A stretch of DNA of 64,000 bases from VAZQ01 sp036557705. GTDB taxonomy: Bacteria > Pseudomonadota > Alphaproteobacteria > Rhizobiales > Xanthobacteraceae. Below the pieces are notes generated by a model that searched no databases, was not told the DNA's origin, and saw nothing but the letters and a program-made list of their open reading frames with translations. The stretch spans positions 62,001 to 126,000 of the forward strand of contig DATBHB010000118.1 in NCBI GenBank assembly GCA_036557705.1, read 5' to 3'. The translations under genes were made by a program, and so were the position numbers. Positions 32,252-40,431 of this stretch are shown piece after piece. Each line of letters opens with the position of its first letter. The first letter of the stretch is position 1.

Positions 32252-32446
32252 GAAGCGAACAGCGAATAGTGAATAGTAAGTGGCGAATGGTTTAATGGTT
32301 ATGCGGGCTTGACCCACGCATCCATCTTCTCGTGAAAACGATGGATTTCCGGTCAAGCCCGGCGATGACGAACGAGGTTCAATGCGAGCGGAAACAGCCT
32401 GTAGTACCAAGATCTATTCGCTATTCGCGACTCGCTATTCGCTTAA
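32252..32446. repeat. Composite repeat: GAATAGCGAATAG arms around a GGGCTTGACCC element
   Basis: Left arm AGCGAACAGCGAATAGTGAA (32252-32271) and right arm CTATTCGCGACTCGCTATTC (near 32421) are inverted. Between them is a copy of the GGGCTTGACCC/GGTCAAGCCCG element (32303-32370) with CATCCATCTTCTCGTGAAAA inside. Its right arm overlaps the last codons of the convergent EamA gene. Confidence 0.65.
32303..32370. repeat. GGGCTTGACCC palindromic repeat (third copy)
   Basis: GCGGGCTTGACCCACGCATC at left and GGTCAAGCCCGGCGATGACG at right are inverse to each other apart from a few bases, matching 2796-2898 and 34131-34233. Confidence 0.7.
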
Positions 32447-33380
32447 GCTGGCGCTCGCGCCAGATTACCAGCAGCCCGGCGGCGGCGATCACCGCGACGC
32501 CAGCAACGACTAACAGGCTTGGAACTTCCGAGAGAAACAGGAATCCGAGGAGAAGCGTCCACAGCATCGACGTATAGTCGAACGGCGCGATCAGCGATGC
32601 CGGCGCCAGCCGATAGCTTTCGGTGAGCAGAATGTGGCCGAGCCCGCCGCAGATCCCGATAGCGATCAGCATAGCGAGCTCCGACCCGTTCGGGGTGCGC
32701 CAGCCGAGCGGCCACGTCATGAGCCCTGCGAGCGCGCAAATGAGCGAGAAATAGAGCACGATCGAGGACGTAGTTTCGCTTACCGTCATGGCGCGCGTCT
32801 GGATCACGGAAGCGGCGCCAAAAAAGGCGCCGCCAAGTCCGAATGCCGCGCCGATTGCCGCAGTTGTGGCTACGCGAGAATGCGCCGAATCGAGTTGCGG
32901 TGCGAGCATCAGCAGCACGCCGGCGAAACCGAGGATGACCGCCGACCATCGGTAGAGCCGCACGCGCTCTTTGAGAAAGATCGCCGAGAGAGCGACAGTC
33001 ATCAGCGGCGAAACAAATGAGATCGCCGTGGCGTCGACGACCGGCAGACGCGCCAGTGCCGAGAAGTTAAGGAACATCGCCCCCATTGCGGTGAGCCCGC
33101 GTCCCAGATGGCGAAGCGGCCGCCCGGTGCGGACCGCCGCCTCGAGTTCGCCGCGCCAGGCATAGATGATCACGACCGGGATGATGGCGAAGGCGGAACG
33201 GAAGAAAACAACCTCGCCGACAGGATAGCGCTCGCCCAAATAGCGCACGAGAACCGCCATGAGAGCGAAGACCAGCGCCGAGCTGATTTTGAGCAGAATG
33301 GCACGGAGAACGTTGGCCGGCAGCAGCCCGGCCGGCTCGCGAACGACTCCCGCTTGTGTCTTGCTGCCGGCCAGAGTCAC
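32421..33380 (-). CDS. EamA/DMT-superfamily transporter
   Basis: 319 residues from GTG at 33380, where GAGGT lies six bases upstream; the ATG at 33479 opens a frame rich in Arg/Ala that does not look like the family. About ten hydrophobic segments occur in two halves, each an EamA repeat. Landmarks are RSAFAIIPVVIIYAWRGE, SFVSPLMTVALSAIFLKERV and, in the second half, TESYRLAPASLIAPFDYTSM and GFLFLSEVPS. These drug/metabolite exporters sit in the inner membrane; the substrate cannot be read. Divergent from the CHRD-domain gene. The last codons overlap a GAATAGCGAATAG repeat arm. Confidence 0.9.
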   Translation of the reverse strand: MTLAGSKTQAGVVREPAGLLPANVLRAILLKISSALVFALMAVLVRYLGERYPVGEVVFFRSAFAIIPVVIIYAWRGELEAAVRTGRPLRHLGRGLTAMGAMFLNFSALARLPVVDATAISFVSPLMTVALSAIFLKERVRLYRWSAVILGFAGVLLMLAPQLDSAHSRVATTAAIGAAFGLGGAFFGAASVIQTRAMTVSETTSSIVLYFSLICALAGLMTWPLGWRTPNGSELAMLIAIGICGGLGHILLTESYRLAPASLIAPFDYTSMLWTLLLGFLFLSEVPSLLVVAGVAVIAAAGLLVIWRERQLKRIASRE

Positions 33381-33643
33381 AGGCGACCTCGTGCATAGCC
33401 GCGCAGCAGTCGCCGCAGCGACCAATCCTGCTCTAGGCCAACCATAAAGGCGATATGCGCGGCATCGGCCGCGCAGCAAGGACTACAACGGGAGAACACC
33501 CTGTTTGCAAGCTACACTGGCCAGCGGATTCGCAATAGCTGCCATACCGTGCCTTCTCGGCGGCGCCAATCAAGGCTATTGTGGGCAAGGCCGTGTCACG
33601 GCAGTTGCTGCAATACATCGCGAACGAAAGGGAGGATAAAGCC

Positions 33644-34081
33644 ATGCAAGCAATCACGATCCGCAGCGCAGTCGCGGGGCTCGCCCTTGCCGCGGTCATC
33701 GGCATGGGCGGTGGCGCACTCGCCGAGACGATGACCTTCAAGGCGAAGCTTGATGCTGCAAGCTCGGTTCCCCCCAATGACAGCAAGGGAACCGGCGACG
33801 CCGACGTGTCCTATGATACCGCCACCAAGATGCTCACATGGACCGTAACCTTCTCAGGTCTCACCGGCCCGGCGACAGCCGCTCATTTTCACGGCCCAGC
33901 CGATCCTGGCAAGAACGCGCCGGTCGTCATTCTTATCGCAAACAACCCGACCAGCCCCGCCAAAGGTTCCGCCACGCTCACCGATGCGCAGGCGGCGGAC
34001 CTCATGGCCGGCCGCTGGTACGTCAACGTCCACACCATGGAGCATCGCGGCGGCGAAATCCGCGGCTGGCTCAAGAAGTAG
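33644..34081 (+). CDS. Secreted CHRD-domain protein
   Basis: 145 residues, ATG with GGGAGGATAA upstream. A signal peptide (1-28, ending ALAE) precedes one CHRD domain: FKAKLDAASSVPPNDSKGTG, then TWTVTFSGLTGPATAAHFHG, and WYVNVHTMEHRGGEIRGWL at the end. The conserved HFHGPA and VNVHT are the core of this domain, first described in chordin. In bacteria it is found in exported proteins without a firmly known role. Located in the periplasm or outside. Monocistronic, followed by a long repeat region. Confidence 0.92.
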   Translation: MQAITIRSAVAGLALAAVIGMGGGALAETMTFKAKLDAASSVPPNDSKGTGDADVSYDTATKMLTWTVTFSGLTGPATAAHFHGPADPGKNAPVVILIANNPTSPAKGSATLTDAQAADLMAGRWYVNVHTMEHRGGEIRGWLKK

Positions 34082-34130
34082 CTCACAATATTGCTGCGCC
34101 AGTAATACCAAACTGCGCAATGTTTGACTC

Positions 34131-34233
34131 GTCATGCGCGGGCATAGCGCGTCGAAGACGCGCGTAACGCGCTGGTGACCCGCGCATCCATCTTCTTTAT
34201 AGGATGGATTGCCGGGTCAAGCCTGGCAATGAC
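34131..34233. repeat. Palindromic intergenic repeat, CGCGTAACGCG/GGGTCAAGCC family
   Basis: GTCATGCGCGGGCATAGCGC, then GACGCGCGTAACGCGC, then GGATTGCCGGGTCAAGCCTG and GGCAATGACGAC. It is the inverse-orientation copy of 2796-2898 and contains the same CATCCATCTTCTTTATAGGA spacer type. Confidence 0.75.
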
Positions 34234-34316
34234 GACCGATATCGGTCAGAAACCATGAAGGTTGGTATAGTTATGTCTCCTAACTCTGCAAGCAACAGAG
34301 CCTCGGTCCAACCCGG

Positions 34317-34343
34317 TTTCTGCGGCGGCAAGGGCCGCAGAAA
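34317..34343. repeat. Perfect hairpin TTTCTGCGGC/GCCGCAGAAA
   Basis: Arms of ten bases at 34317-34326 and 34334-34343 with a GGCAAGG loop. It has CTCTT after it, so it is not a classical terminator. TTTCTGCG recurs at 34429. Confidence 0.6.
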
Positions 34344-34380
34344 CTCTTATAGTAATTGGTCGCATAGACCTGGACGCATT

Positions 34381-34407
34381 TAGGCGCGGGTTTGAAACCC
34401 GCGCCTA
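34381..34407. repeat. 27-bp perfect palindrome
   Basis: TAGGCGCGGGTTT and AAACCCGCGCCTA surround a single G. It lies 41 bp upstream of the secreted-family start, so it could be a leader hairpin or operator; similar 'gcgggtttgaaacccgc' units elsewhere in genomes are dispersed repeats. Confidence 0.7.
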
Positions 34408-34448
34408 CAAGTCCCCCGTTTCTGCGTTATCGGCTTGGAGGAGCGACA

Positions 34449-35297
34449 ATGGCGAAACGCTCTTTGCGCCTAAAGCTTTTCACCGGCAGCATTCTCACTG
34501 CCGTTATTTATTCAACGTTGAGCGCCGACGTGACGGCCCAACAAAGCGCGTCCGTGCCGGACTTCTCTTCGAACCTGGTCGGCTGGGTCACCGCCACCGG
34601 GGAATTCAGTGCAGTTCCCGGCGAACCACGCCCCACGAGCAACGACCCCGCCCATCCCCGCATCAGTAACCGCGAAGCCGCCCGAACCCACAAGCAGCCC
34701 ACCTACCGGATCGCCGACCTTACCAATCCGAATTTGAAGCCATGGGTCGTCGAGCGCATGAAAAAAGATAACGAAGAAGTGTTCGCCGGCAAGATCGCCT
34801 TCACGGCGCGTTCGCACTGCATGCCGGCCGGCGTTCCCGGATTCCTGGTCTACCCGCTCTCCGCCTTCTTCTTCCTCCAAACGCCCAAGGAAGTGGTGAT
34901 GATTTTTTCGGGCGACCAGCAGGTGCGTCACATCTATCTCGACGTGCCCCATTCGGCACACTTAAAGCCATCCTGGTACGGCGAGTCGATCGGCCACTAC
35001 GAAGGCGACACTCTCGTGGTCGATACCATCGGCTTGAACGACAAAACCTTCCTTGACAATTACCGCACGCCGCACACCGACAAGCTGCATGTCATCGAAC
35101 GCTGGAAACTGTCCGATGACGGCTACAGCTTGGAAGCGAACGTGCGGGTGGAGGATCCGGACGCTTTTTATCAGCCCTGGTCCGGGATCGTCCGCTACTT
35201 TCTCGTCCGGCAGGAAATGCAGGAAGAAGTCTGTGCCGAGGGTAATCGGCAGCTGTTCGATTACGGCATCCCGGTTGCGGAGAAGCCGGATTTCTGA
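34449..35297 (+). CDS. Secreted protein of the GESIGHYEGDT family (paralogue A)
   Basis: 282 residues, ATG with GGAGGAG upstream. Residues 1-30 are a signal peptide. Shared core with the 41095 and 46187 proteins: PTYRIADLTNPNLKPWV (84-100), AFTARSHCMPAGVPGFL, WYGESIGHYEGDTLVVDTIG (177-195), DKLHVIERW (211-219), VEDPDAF (234-240) and PW (243-244), ending with CAE/QLFDY and PDF. No catalytic motif is obvious. The paired GHYEGDTLVVDT and LHVIER strands suggest a beta-rich periplasmic binding or lipocalin-like fold, which is only inference. Function not known to me. A GTGGGCAAA repeat follows its stop. Confidence 0.88.
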   Translation: MAKRSLRLKLFTGSILTAVIYSTLSADVTAQQSASVPDFSSNLVGWVTATGEFSAVPGEPRPTSNDPAHPRISNREAARTHKQPTYRIADLTNPNLKPWVVERMKKDNEEVFAGKIAFTARSHCMPAGVPGFLVYPLSAFFFLQTPKEVVMIFSGDQQVRHIYLDVPHSAHLKPSWYGESIGHYEGDTLVVDTIGLNDKTFLDNYRTPHTDKLHVIERWKLSDDGYSLEANVRVEDPDAFYQPWSGIVRYFLVRQEMQEEVCAEGNRQLFDYGIPVAEKPDF

Positions 35298-35310
35298 GCA
35301 TCCGTGACTC

Positions 35311-35475
35311 GTAGGGTGGGCAAAGGCGCGCTGTAATGTATCTCCGCGCGACGATCGACGGTGGCGCGCCTTTGCCCACGCGGACTCATGTCGCAACATC
35401 CGACCGCGTGGGCAAAATCGCGGCTGCCCGTCGTGCACGCGGAGAGGCTCGGGGACGCGATTTTGCCCACCCTAC
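35311..35475. repeat. Nested palindromic GTAGGGTGGGCAAA repeat (copy 5)
   Basis: Double-hairpin form: GTAGGGTGGGCAAAGGCGCG ... GCGCGCCTTTGCCCACGCGG, then CGTGGGCAAAATCGCGGCTG ... GGGGACGCGATTTTGCCCAC and CCTAC. It separates convergent secreted-family and amidase genes. Confidence 0.85.
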
Positions 35476-35505
35476 GCAGTTCGCGGCGCAGTAGTACGAA
35501 CCCGC

Positions 35506-37098
35506 CTACTGCAGCGGCGGCGTCGTCTTCGGCGGCAGGCGATGATGCGTTGCCTGCTCGTAGGAATAGGCGAGCTTGAGCAGCGTGGGCTCGCTGTAAG
35601 GGAGCCCGAAGAACGTGATGCCGACCGGAAGACCGTCGCTGGTGAAGCCGGAAGGCACGGTCATCGATGCCGCAAAGATCAGAAACGTGTTCAGCGTCGG
35701 GACGCCTCTTGTGGTCTCATAGGGCGGATTGATGCCGTTTTTGATGAGGCTCGGCTCATGCTCCACCGACTTATGCACGATGGCGTCGAGCCTGTTGTCC
35801 GCCATGATCTTGGCGATGCTGATCATCAGCTGCTCTCGGGCGCGGACATATTCGACGTAGCGCGCAGCGTTGAGCGGCGGCATCGGGGCCTTGTAGCGCG
35901 CGACATTTGGCGGCGGAAAGCTTTTCTCGATATCGGGTGAATTGATGATGTCCCGCCGTGTCTTGAACGGCGAATCCGGATTGCGCGCGAGGTAAAGTTC
36001 GAGCGCGGCATCGTTTTCGACGGGATCGCGCTCCCGCGTCGCCAGCAGTTTCTTGAGATTGGGGATGACGATCGGATCGACCAGGGTCGCGCCCGCTGCC
36101 TTGAGTTCCGCGACGTTCTTCTCGAAGGCGGCATCGACGAGCTTGAAATCCGGCGCGTTCGGGTCCGATTTGTTTCCGATCGATTCGCGCAGAATGCCGA
36201 TACGCGCGCCCTCCAAACCTTCCTGATCGAGATATTTCGTGTAGCTGCCCTCGTGCTTGCCGATACCAAGGGCGCTCACCGGGTCCTCGGGATCGTAGCC
36301 GACCATGCCGTCGAGGAGCTTCGCGAGATCGCGCACGCTCCGCGCCATCGGTCCCATTTGCGCGTGAAGCGTCGGATAGCCGTCCCACATGCCGGTGCGG
36401 CTCACCAGGCCGGGGGTCGGCCGCATGCTTACGACTGCATTCCACGTTGCCGGCCGGCGGATCGAGGCCACCGTCTCCTCGCCGATGGTAACGGTTGCAA
36501 AGTTTGCCGTCAGCGCCGCCCCGGAGCCGCCGGACGAGCCGCCGACCGTGCGCTCGAGGTCGTAAGGGTTGCGCGTGACTCCGAACATCGACCCGTAGGT
36601 GTCGCCGGCGGCGAATTCCGAAAGCGTGGTCTTGCCGAGGACGATCGCGCCGGCCTTGCGCAGCTTGTCGATCGCGAAGGCGTCTTTGGGCGGCCGGTAG
36701 TCCTTGAACACGACGGTGCCCAGCGTCGTCGGCATCCCGGCAGCGTCGATTTCGTCCTTCACCAGAACAGTGATGCCATGGAGCGGGCCAACGAAGCCGG
36801 AGGTGCGAAATGCGGCATCGAGCCGGTCGGCTTCGGCGAGCGCATTCGGATTTAGCGTGATCACGGAATTGATATTAGGACCTTGCTTGTCGTAGGCGCT
36901 GATCCGATCGAGATAGGCCTGCACCAGCTGATGCGCGGTGAGGCGGCCGGATCGCATCGCCATGTGGATGCTGTCGATCGAGGCCTCGACGACCTCGAAC
37001 GACGCCCTACTCGCCGTCTGGGCTTGAGTGGGTGCTGGAGATGAAATCGCAATCCCGATAGCCGTCGCACTCGCCATCGCAAGCATTCCTCGTTTCAT
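35506..37098 (-). CDS. Amidase, signature family, exported
   Basis: 530 residues from ATG at 37098, which has GGAGGCGTGCG in front; TTG at 37116 is less likely. Signal peptide to about residue 27 (SSPAPTQAQ). Ser-cisSer-Lys signature: Lys in VLVKDEIDAAG, Ser in GGSSGGSGAAL and the nucleophile region TIGEETVASIRRPA, where most amidases have GTDTGGSIR; the GG pair is thus replaced. The downstream MWDGYPTLHAQMGPMARSVRD is typical. It is predicted to hydrolyse an amide in the periplasm. Divergent from the orphan molybdopterin subunit, with which it may share a metabolic role. Confidence 0.9.
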   Translation of the reverse strand: MKRGMLAMASATAIGIAISSPAPTQAQTASRASFEVVEASIDSIHMAMRSGRLTAHQLVQAYLDRISAYDKQGPNINSVITLNPNALAEADRLDAAFRTSGFVGPLHGITVLVKDEIDAAGMPTTLGTVVFKDYRPPKDAFAIDKLRKAGAIVLGKTTLSEFAAGDTYGSMFGVTRNPYDLERTVGGSSGGSGAALTANFATVTIGEETVASIRRPATWNAVVSMRPTPGLVSRTGMWDGYPTLHAQMGPMARSVRDLAKLLDGMVGYDPEDPVSALGIGKHEGSYTKYLDQEGLEGARIGILRESIGNKSDPNAPDFKLVDAAFEKNVAELKAAGATLVDPIVIPNLKKLLATRERDPVENDAALELYLARNPDSPFKTRRDIINSPDIEKSFPPPNVARYKAPMPPLNAARYVEYVRAREQLMISIAKIMADNRLDAIVHKSVEHEPSLIKNGINPPYETTRGVPTLNTFLIFAASMTVPSGFTSDGLPVGITFFGLPYSEPTLLKLAYSYEQATHHRLPPKTTPPLQ

Positions 37099-37369
37099 CG
37101 CACGCCTCCGGTTCAAGCCAGAATAGGCAACTTGGAGACCAGCCTACACTACGCCGGCTCGGTTTACAGCGGGTTCTAGCGTCAGCGCAGTCGTTGCGAC
37201 TGCAAGGTGGCAGGATACATGCAAGATGAACGATTTGCTGCATCCCGCCGCCGTCATTGGTGTGGATGACGGTGCATGCATTGCCAGTCGGGGCGTTTGC
37301 GCTATTCTCATGGGCGGACCCGAAATAGATAATCGGCCAAAATGTGGGCTCGCAAAAGGGAGGAAGGGC

Positions 37370-39571
37370 ATGACCATCCTGCAACGCGACCTCGACCGGC
37401 GTTCATTCCTCAAGGAAACTGCCGCAGGCCTCACCTTTGCGCTCACGCTTGCGGCCGATCCACGGAGCGTCACGGACGCGGCCGCTGCCGATGCGCCGCT
37501 CGCCACCGCTTGGGCCACTATTGCCGCCGACGGCACGATCACCATCGTTTCGCCGGCAGCCGAGATGGGGCAAGGCTCGTTTACCGCGCTTGCCGCTGTG
37601 CTGGCTGACGAACTCGACGCCGACTGGTCGAAGGTCAAGATCGCCTACCCGCCGATATGGAACGAGAAGACCTACGGGAATCCGCAGTTCGGCAACAGCA
37701 TTCAAACATCCGCAAGCATGGCGACGCGCGGTTATTTCCAGCCGATGCGGATTGCCGGCGCGCAGGCGCGGCGCGTGTTGCTCGATGCGGTGGCGGCGCA
37801 TTGGAACGTGCCGCTGCCTGAGCTTTCCACCGAGCCCAGCACCGTCGTGCACAAGGCCAGCAACCGCCGCATCAGCTACGGCGAGATCGCAACGTTCGCC
37901 AAAGTCCCGGCCGAGTTGCCAAAGATTGAGGACAAGGACCTCAAGCCGGCGGAAAGCTTCCGTTACATCGGCAAGGACGTTGCGCGCATTGAGGTGCCGC
38001 TGAAGGTCACCGGCGCCGCACGATACAGCATGGACGTGCAGGTGCCCGGAATGGTTTATGCGGCAGTCCTGCATGTGCCTTATCAGGGCGGCGCGCCTGC
38101 CAGTGTCGATGATGCCGCGGCCCGGCGCGTAACCGGCATTACGGACGTGGTGCGGCTCCCGGAAGGCGTTGCCGTCATCGGCACCAGCGTCGAGGCCACG
38201 CAGACCGCCAAGAATCTGCTCAAGGTCACCTGGTCGAACGCGCCCGCGCGAGGTTATGACAGCGAGCGCGCGCTCGATGAGTTCGCCGCCATCGCCCGCG
38301 ACACGGACCGCGGGGGCGTTGCTTACGAGCCCGTCGGCGATGCCAACGCAGCGATGAAAGCCGCTGCCAGAACGTTTCGAGGCGAATACCGCACACGCTA
38401 CGTGTGCCACGCCCAGATGGAACCGCTCAATGCGACCGCCGCGGTCAGCGCCGACGGCAAGTCGGTGGAAATATGGGCCGGTTCGCAGGGTTCGACGCCA
38501 TTGTTCAATCAGGTCTCGCGTCTCCTTCAAATCGACCGTTCGAACATCACCTACCATCCGCATTTCCTTGGCGGCGGATTTGGTCGCCGCGGAGGCGAGC
38601 AGGACGTGGTGCTGGAAGCGGTCCGCCTTGCCAAGGCCGTGGGCAAGCCGGTCAAGGTGATCTGGAGCCGCGAGGAGGACATCGCCTTCGGAAAGTACCG
38701 GCCGATGACCGCGCATCACATCGAGGCCGGGTTCGACGCGCGCGGCAAGCTCATCGCCTGGCATCATCGCGTCGCCGCCGAATCGATCAATGCCTACCGG
38801 GGAAGGGCATCCACCCGCACGCCGACCGAGGCCGTCGATGGGGTGGTCATGTTCACGACGCCGCTGACGTTCTATTCGATTCCCAACAAACTTGCGGAGT
38901 ACATCGTTCAGCCGCATCGCGCGCGGCTTTCAACCTTGCGTGGCGTCGGCGTTGGGCCCAATGCGTTTGCGATCGAGAGCTTCGTTGACGAACTCGCGAA
39001 GGACATGGGCAAGGACCCGGTAGCGTTTCGGCTCGAAATCGCCGAGGGCACGCCGCGCCTCCAGCACTTGCTGCGCACTGTCGCAGAGATGTCGGATTGG
39101 ATGCGCAAGCGCGACGGCACTGCGGTCGGTATCGCGGTTCAGGAAAAGGCCGACACGCTCGCGGTCGGGGTGGCCGAGGTCTCTGTCGATCGCGCAAGCG
39201 GCAAGATCAAGGTGCACAATTTCTGGGCTGCGATCGATGCCGGGCTTGCGGTCCAGCCGCGCAACTTGGCGGCTCAGACGGAAGGCGGCATTGTTTGGGG
39301 CCTGGGCCACGTGCTGCGGGAAAAGATCACGATCAAAAACGGCCGCGTGCAGCAGACGAACTATACGGACTATCAGGTTGCCCGCATGTCGGACGTTCCG
39401 AATATCGAGGTGAAGGTGGTCTCGACCGATAATCCCCCGACCGGCGCCGGAGAAGATGGAGTAGCGCTGGTCGGCGGCGCGGTCGGGAACGCAATCGCCG
39501 CGCTCACCGGCGTGCGCCTGCGGGAATTGCCGTTCGACCCCGATCGCGTGCGCGGAGCACTGGGAGCGTAA
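37370..39571 (+). CDS. Aldehyde/isoquinoline oxidoreductase molybdopterin subunit, orphan
   Basis: 733 residues from ATG at 37370 with GGGAGGAAGG upstream; the track-like upstream extension lacks a signal. RRSFLKE at 10-16 is a clear Tat motif. Molybdopterin-binding features include EMGQGSFTALA, FLGGGFGRRGGEQD, LRGVGVGPNAFAIESF and the catalytic Glu loop PPTGAGEDGV near the C-terminus. It resembles the beta subunit (IorB) of isoquinoline 1-oxidoreductase or of Tat-exported aldehyde oxidases. The 2Fe-2S alpha subunit is not adjacent, unlike the complete pair at 61109-63867, and no electron-transfer subunit is near. It might share IorA or have a c-type partner elsewhere. Confidence 0.9.
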   Translation: MTILQRDLDRRSFLKETAAGLTFALTLAADPRSVTDAAAADAPLATAWATIAADGTITIVSPAAEMGQGSFTALAAVLADELDADWSKVKIAYPPIWNEKTYGNPQFGNSIQTSASMATRGYFQPMRIAGAQARRVLLDAVAAHWNVPLPELSTEPSTVVHKASNRRISYGEIATFAKVPAELPKIEDKDLKPAESFRYIGKDVARIEVPLKVTGAARYSMDVQVPGMVYAAVLHVPYQGGAPASVDDAAARRVTGITDVVRLPEGVAVIGTSVEATQTAKNLLKVTWSNAPARGYDSERALDEFAAIARDTDRGGVAYEPVGDANAAMKAAARTFRGEYRTRYVCHAQMEPLNATAAVSADGKSVEIWAGSQGSTPLFNQVSRLLQIDRSNITYHPHFLGGGFGRRGGEQDVVLEAVRLAKAVGKPVKVIWSREEDIAFGKYRPMTAHHIEAGFDARGKLIAWHHRVAAESINAYRGRASTRTPTEAVDGVVMFTTPLTFYSIPNKLAEYIVQPHRARLSTLRGVGVGPNAFAIESFVDELAKDMGKDPVAFRLEIAEGTPRLQHLLRTVAEMSDWMRKRDGTAVGIAVQEKADTLAVGVAEVSVDRASGKIKVHNFWAAIDAGLAVQPRNLAAQTEGGIVWGLGHVLREKITIKNGRVQQTNYTDYQVARMSDVPNIEVKVVSTDNPPTGAGEDGVALVGGAVGNAIAALTGVRLRELPFDPDRVRGALGA

Positions 39572-39707
39572 ATCAGCAAATTCAGGAGACGCTCGCCTTT
39601 AAGTCCGGTTCATTCGATTGAATCGCTAATGGCGCCGCAACGCGCAATGGACGAAGGGCCAATTGCGGACGCATGCGCCCGCATCCCAGATCTCCCCGAT
39701 AGGACCC

Positions 39708-39934
39708 TCAGCTGGGCTGCGTGGCCGGCGGCGGTAACAGCACGCTGCTGACATGCCGGCAGGTGGGACACTCATACGCGATCATCCCCGGCTGGTTACC
39801 GACCGGGGCGATCGTCACCACATCCCGCATTACGTTGCTGCACCGAGGACAGATCGGCGCGTTTTCGTCGGGTCCTCCTGCGCAGAGTGGACGTGCGCTT
39901 GCGCCCGAAAAATCAGCGTAATCCCCCCCCCCGC
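39708..39934 (-). pseudogene. Zinc-ribbon protein fragment, out of frame with 39830-40138 gene
   Basis: Reading on the minus strand from the G10 run in the frame GAT TAC GCT gives about 75 residues containing ICPRCSNVMRD, IAPVGNQPGMIAYECPTCRH and a tail VSSVLLPPPATQPS before TGA at 39708-39710. Two CPxC knuckles identify a zinc-ribbon. The frame has no ATG/GTG/TTG start after the preceding stop, so it cannot be translated alone. Adding one G (or removing two) in the 39923-39932 tract joins it to the DUF6894-like gene as one 143-residue protein. Hence it is best seen as a broken or slippage-controlled C-terminus. Confidence 0.7.
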
Positions 39935-40138
39935 GATCTGCTGGGCACCCCTAAACCTCCCCGGCAACGCGCCCTCGACAACTTCCACTGTCACTCGTCG
40001 CCCCGTGTTGCGGCCGAGTTCTTCCTCGACAACCGCCGCATACGCTTGTGCCTGTTTCAAACTCTGGAACTCCACACCCGCATCGTCAATCGCCGTGTTG
40101 CGGTCGTCGTAGTCGGCTTTGAAGAAATAGAGCGGCAT
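39830..40138 (-). CDS. DUF6894-like small protein, frameshifted at a G10 tract
   Basis: 102 residues as read. ATG at 40138 has GGGAG upstream; the earlier in-frame start has none. MPLYFFKADYDDRNTAIDDA to GVEFQSLKQAQAYAAVVEEE is the DUF6894 pattern (a short beta strand, acidic turn, then helix). The family then normally ends or continues differently; here the next residues run through a run of ten G (AGGG) into an unrelated tail ITLIFRAQAHVHS that is not convincing. The alternative frame continues into a zinc ribbon (39708-39934). Known DUF6894 proteins are of unknown function in Rhizobiales. The frameshift could be real, a phase-variable switch or a sequencing error. Confidence 0.65.
   Translation of the reverse strand: MPLYFFKADYDDRNTAIDDAGVEFQSLKQAQAYAAVVEEELGRNTGRRVTVEVVEGALPGRFRGAQQIAGGGITLIFRAQAHVHSAQEDPTKTRRSVLGAAT
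39923..39932 (-). repeat. G10 homopolymer tract inside a gene
   Basis: Ten consecutive C on the + strand (G on the coding strand). It lies exactly where the DUF6894-like frame and the zinc-ribbon frame meet; one insertion fuses them. Confidence 0.9.
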
Positions 40139-40431
40139 TTGCGCTCCCTTTCTGGCTGAACTCAATCGGGGGCCAAGCCACAAGATTGTGTGGACCAGAT
40201 CGAACGCGCGGTCGGCGAACTCATCCGTGGGCAACCCACAAGCGTCGGCTACGTTCCCAAGTTCCAGCCTCCAACAACGCATCCGATTCGCCCAGCCGGC
40301 TCGGAGACGATGCGCTGGCCTGTCTTGCTCGTACGAATGTCAGGAGCACTGGCCTGTAGCGTGGCCATGCCATTGTTTTGGTCACGCGCGCCGCTACACT
40401 TAACACGTTAGGCTGAGCGCTTGGGCTGCGA

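Larger units (their letters stand above)
34082..34448. other. 367-bp intergenic region with stacked palindromes
   Basis: It contains the GGGCTTGACCC-type repeat at 34131-34233, hairpin 34317-34343 and the near-perfect 27-bp palindrome 34381-34407, ahead of the secreted-family gene at 34449. No gene is seen. Confidence 0.6.

Noticed and set aside
40190..40411. 73-codon plus-strand frame before the 40432 gene
   Set aside because: No ribosome-binding site and no family-like content; overlaps the leader region of the minus-strand DUF6894-like gene only by chance.
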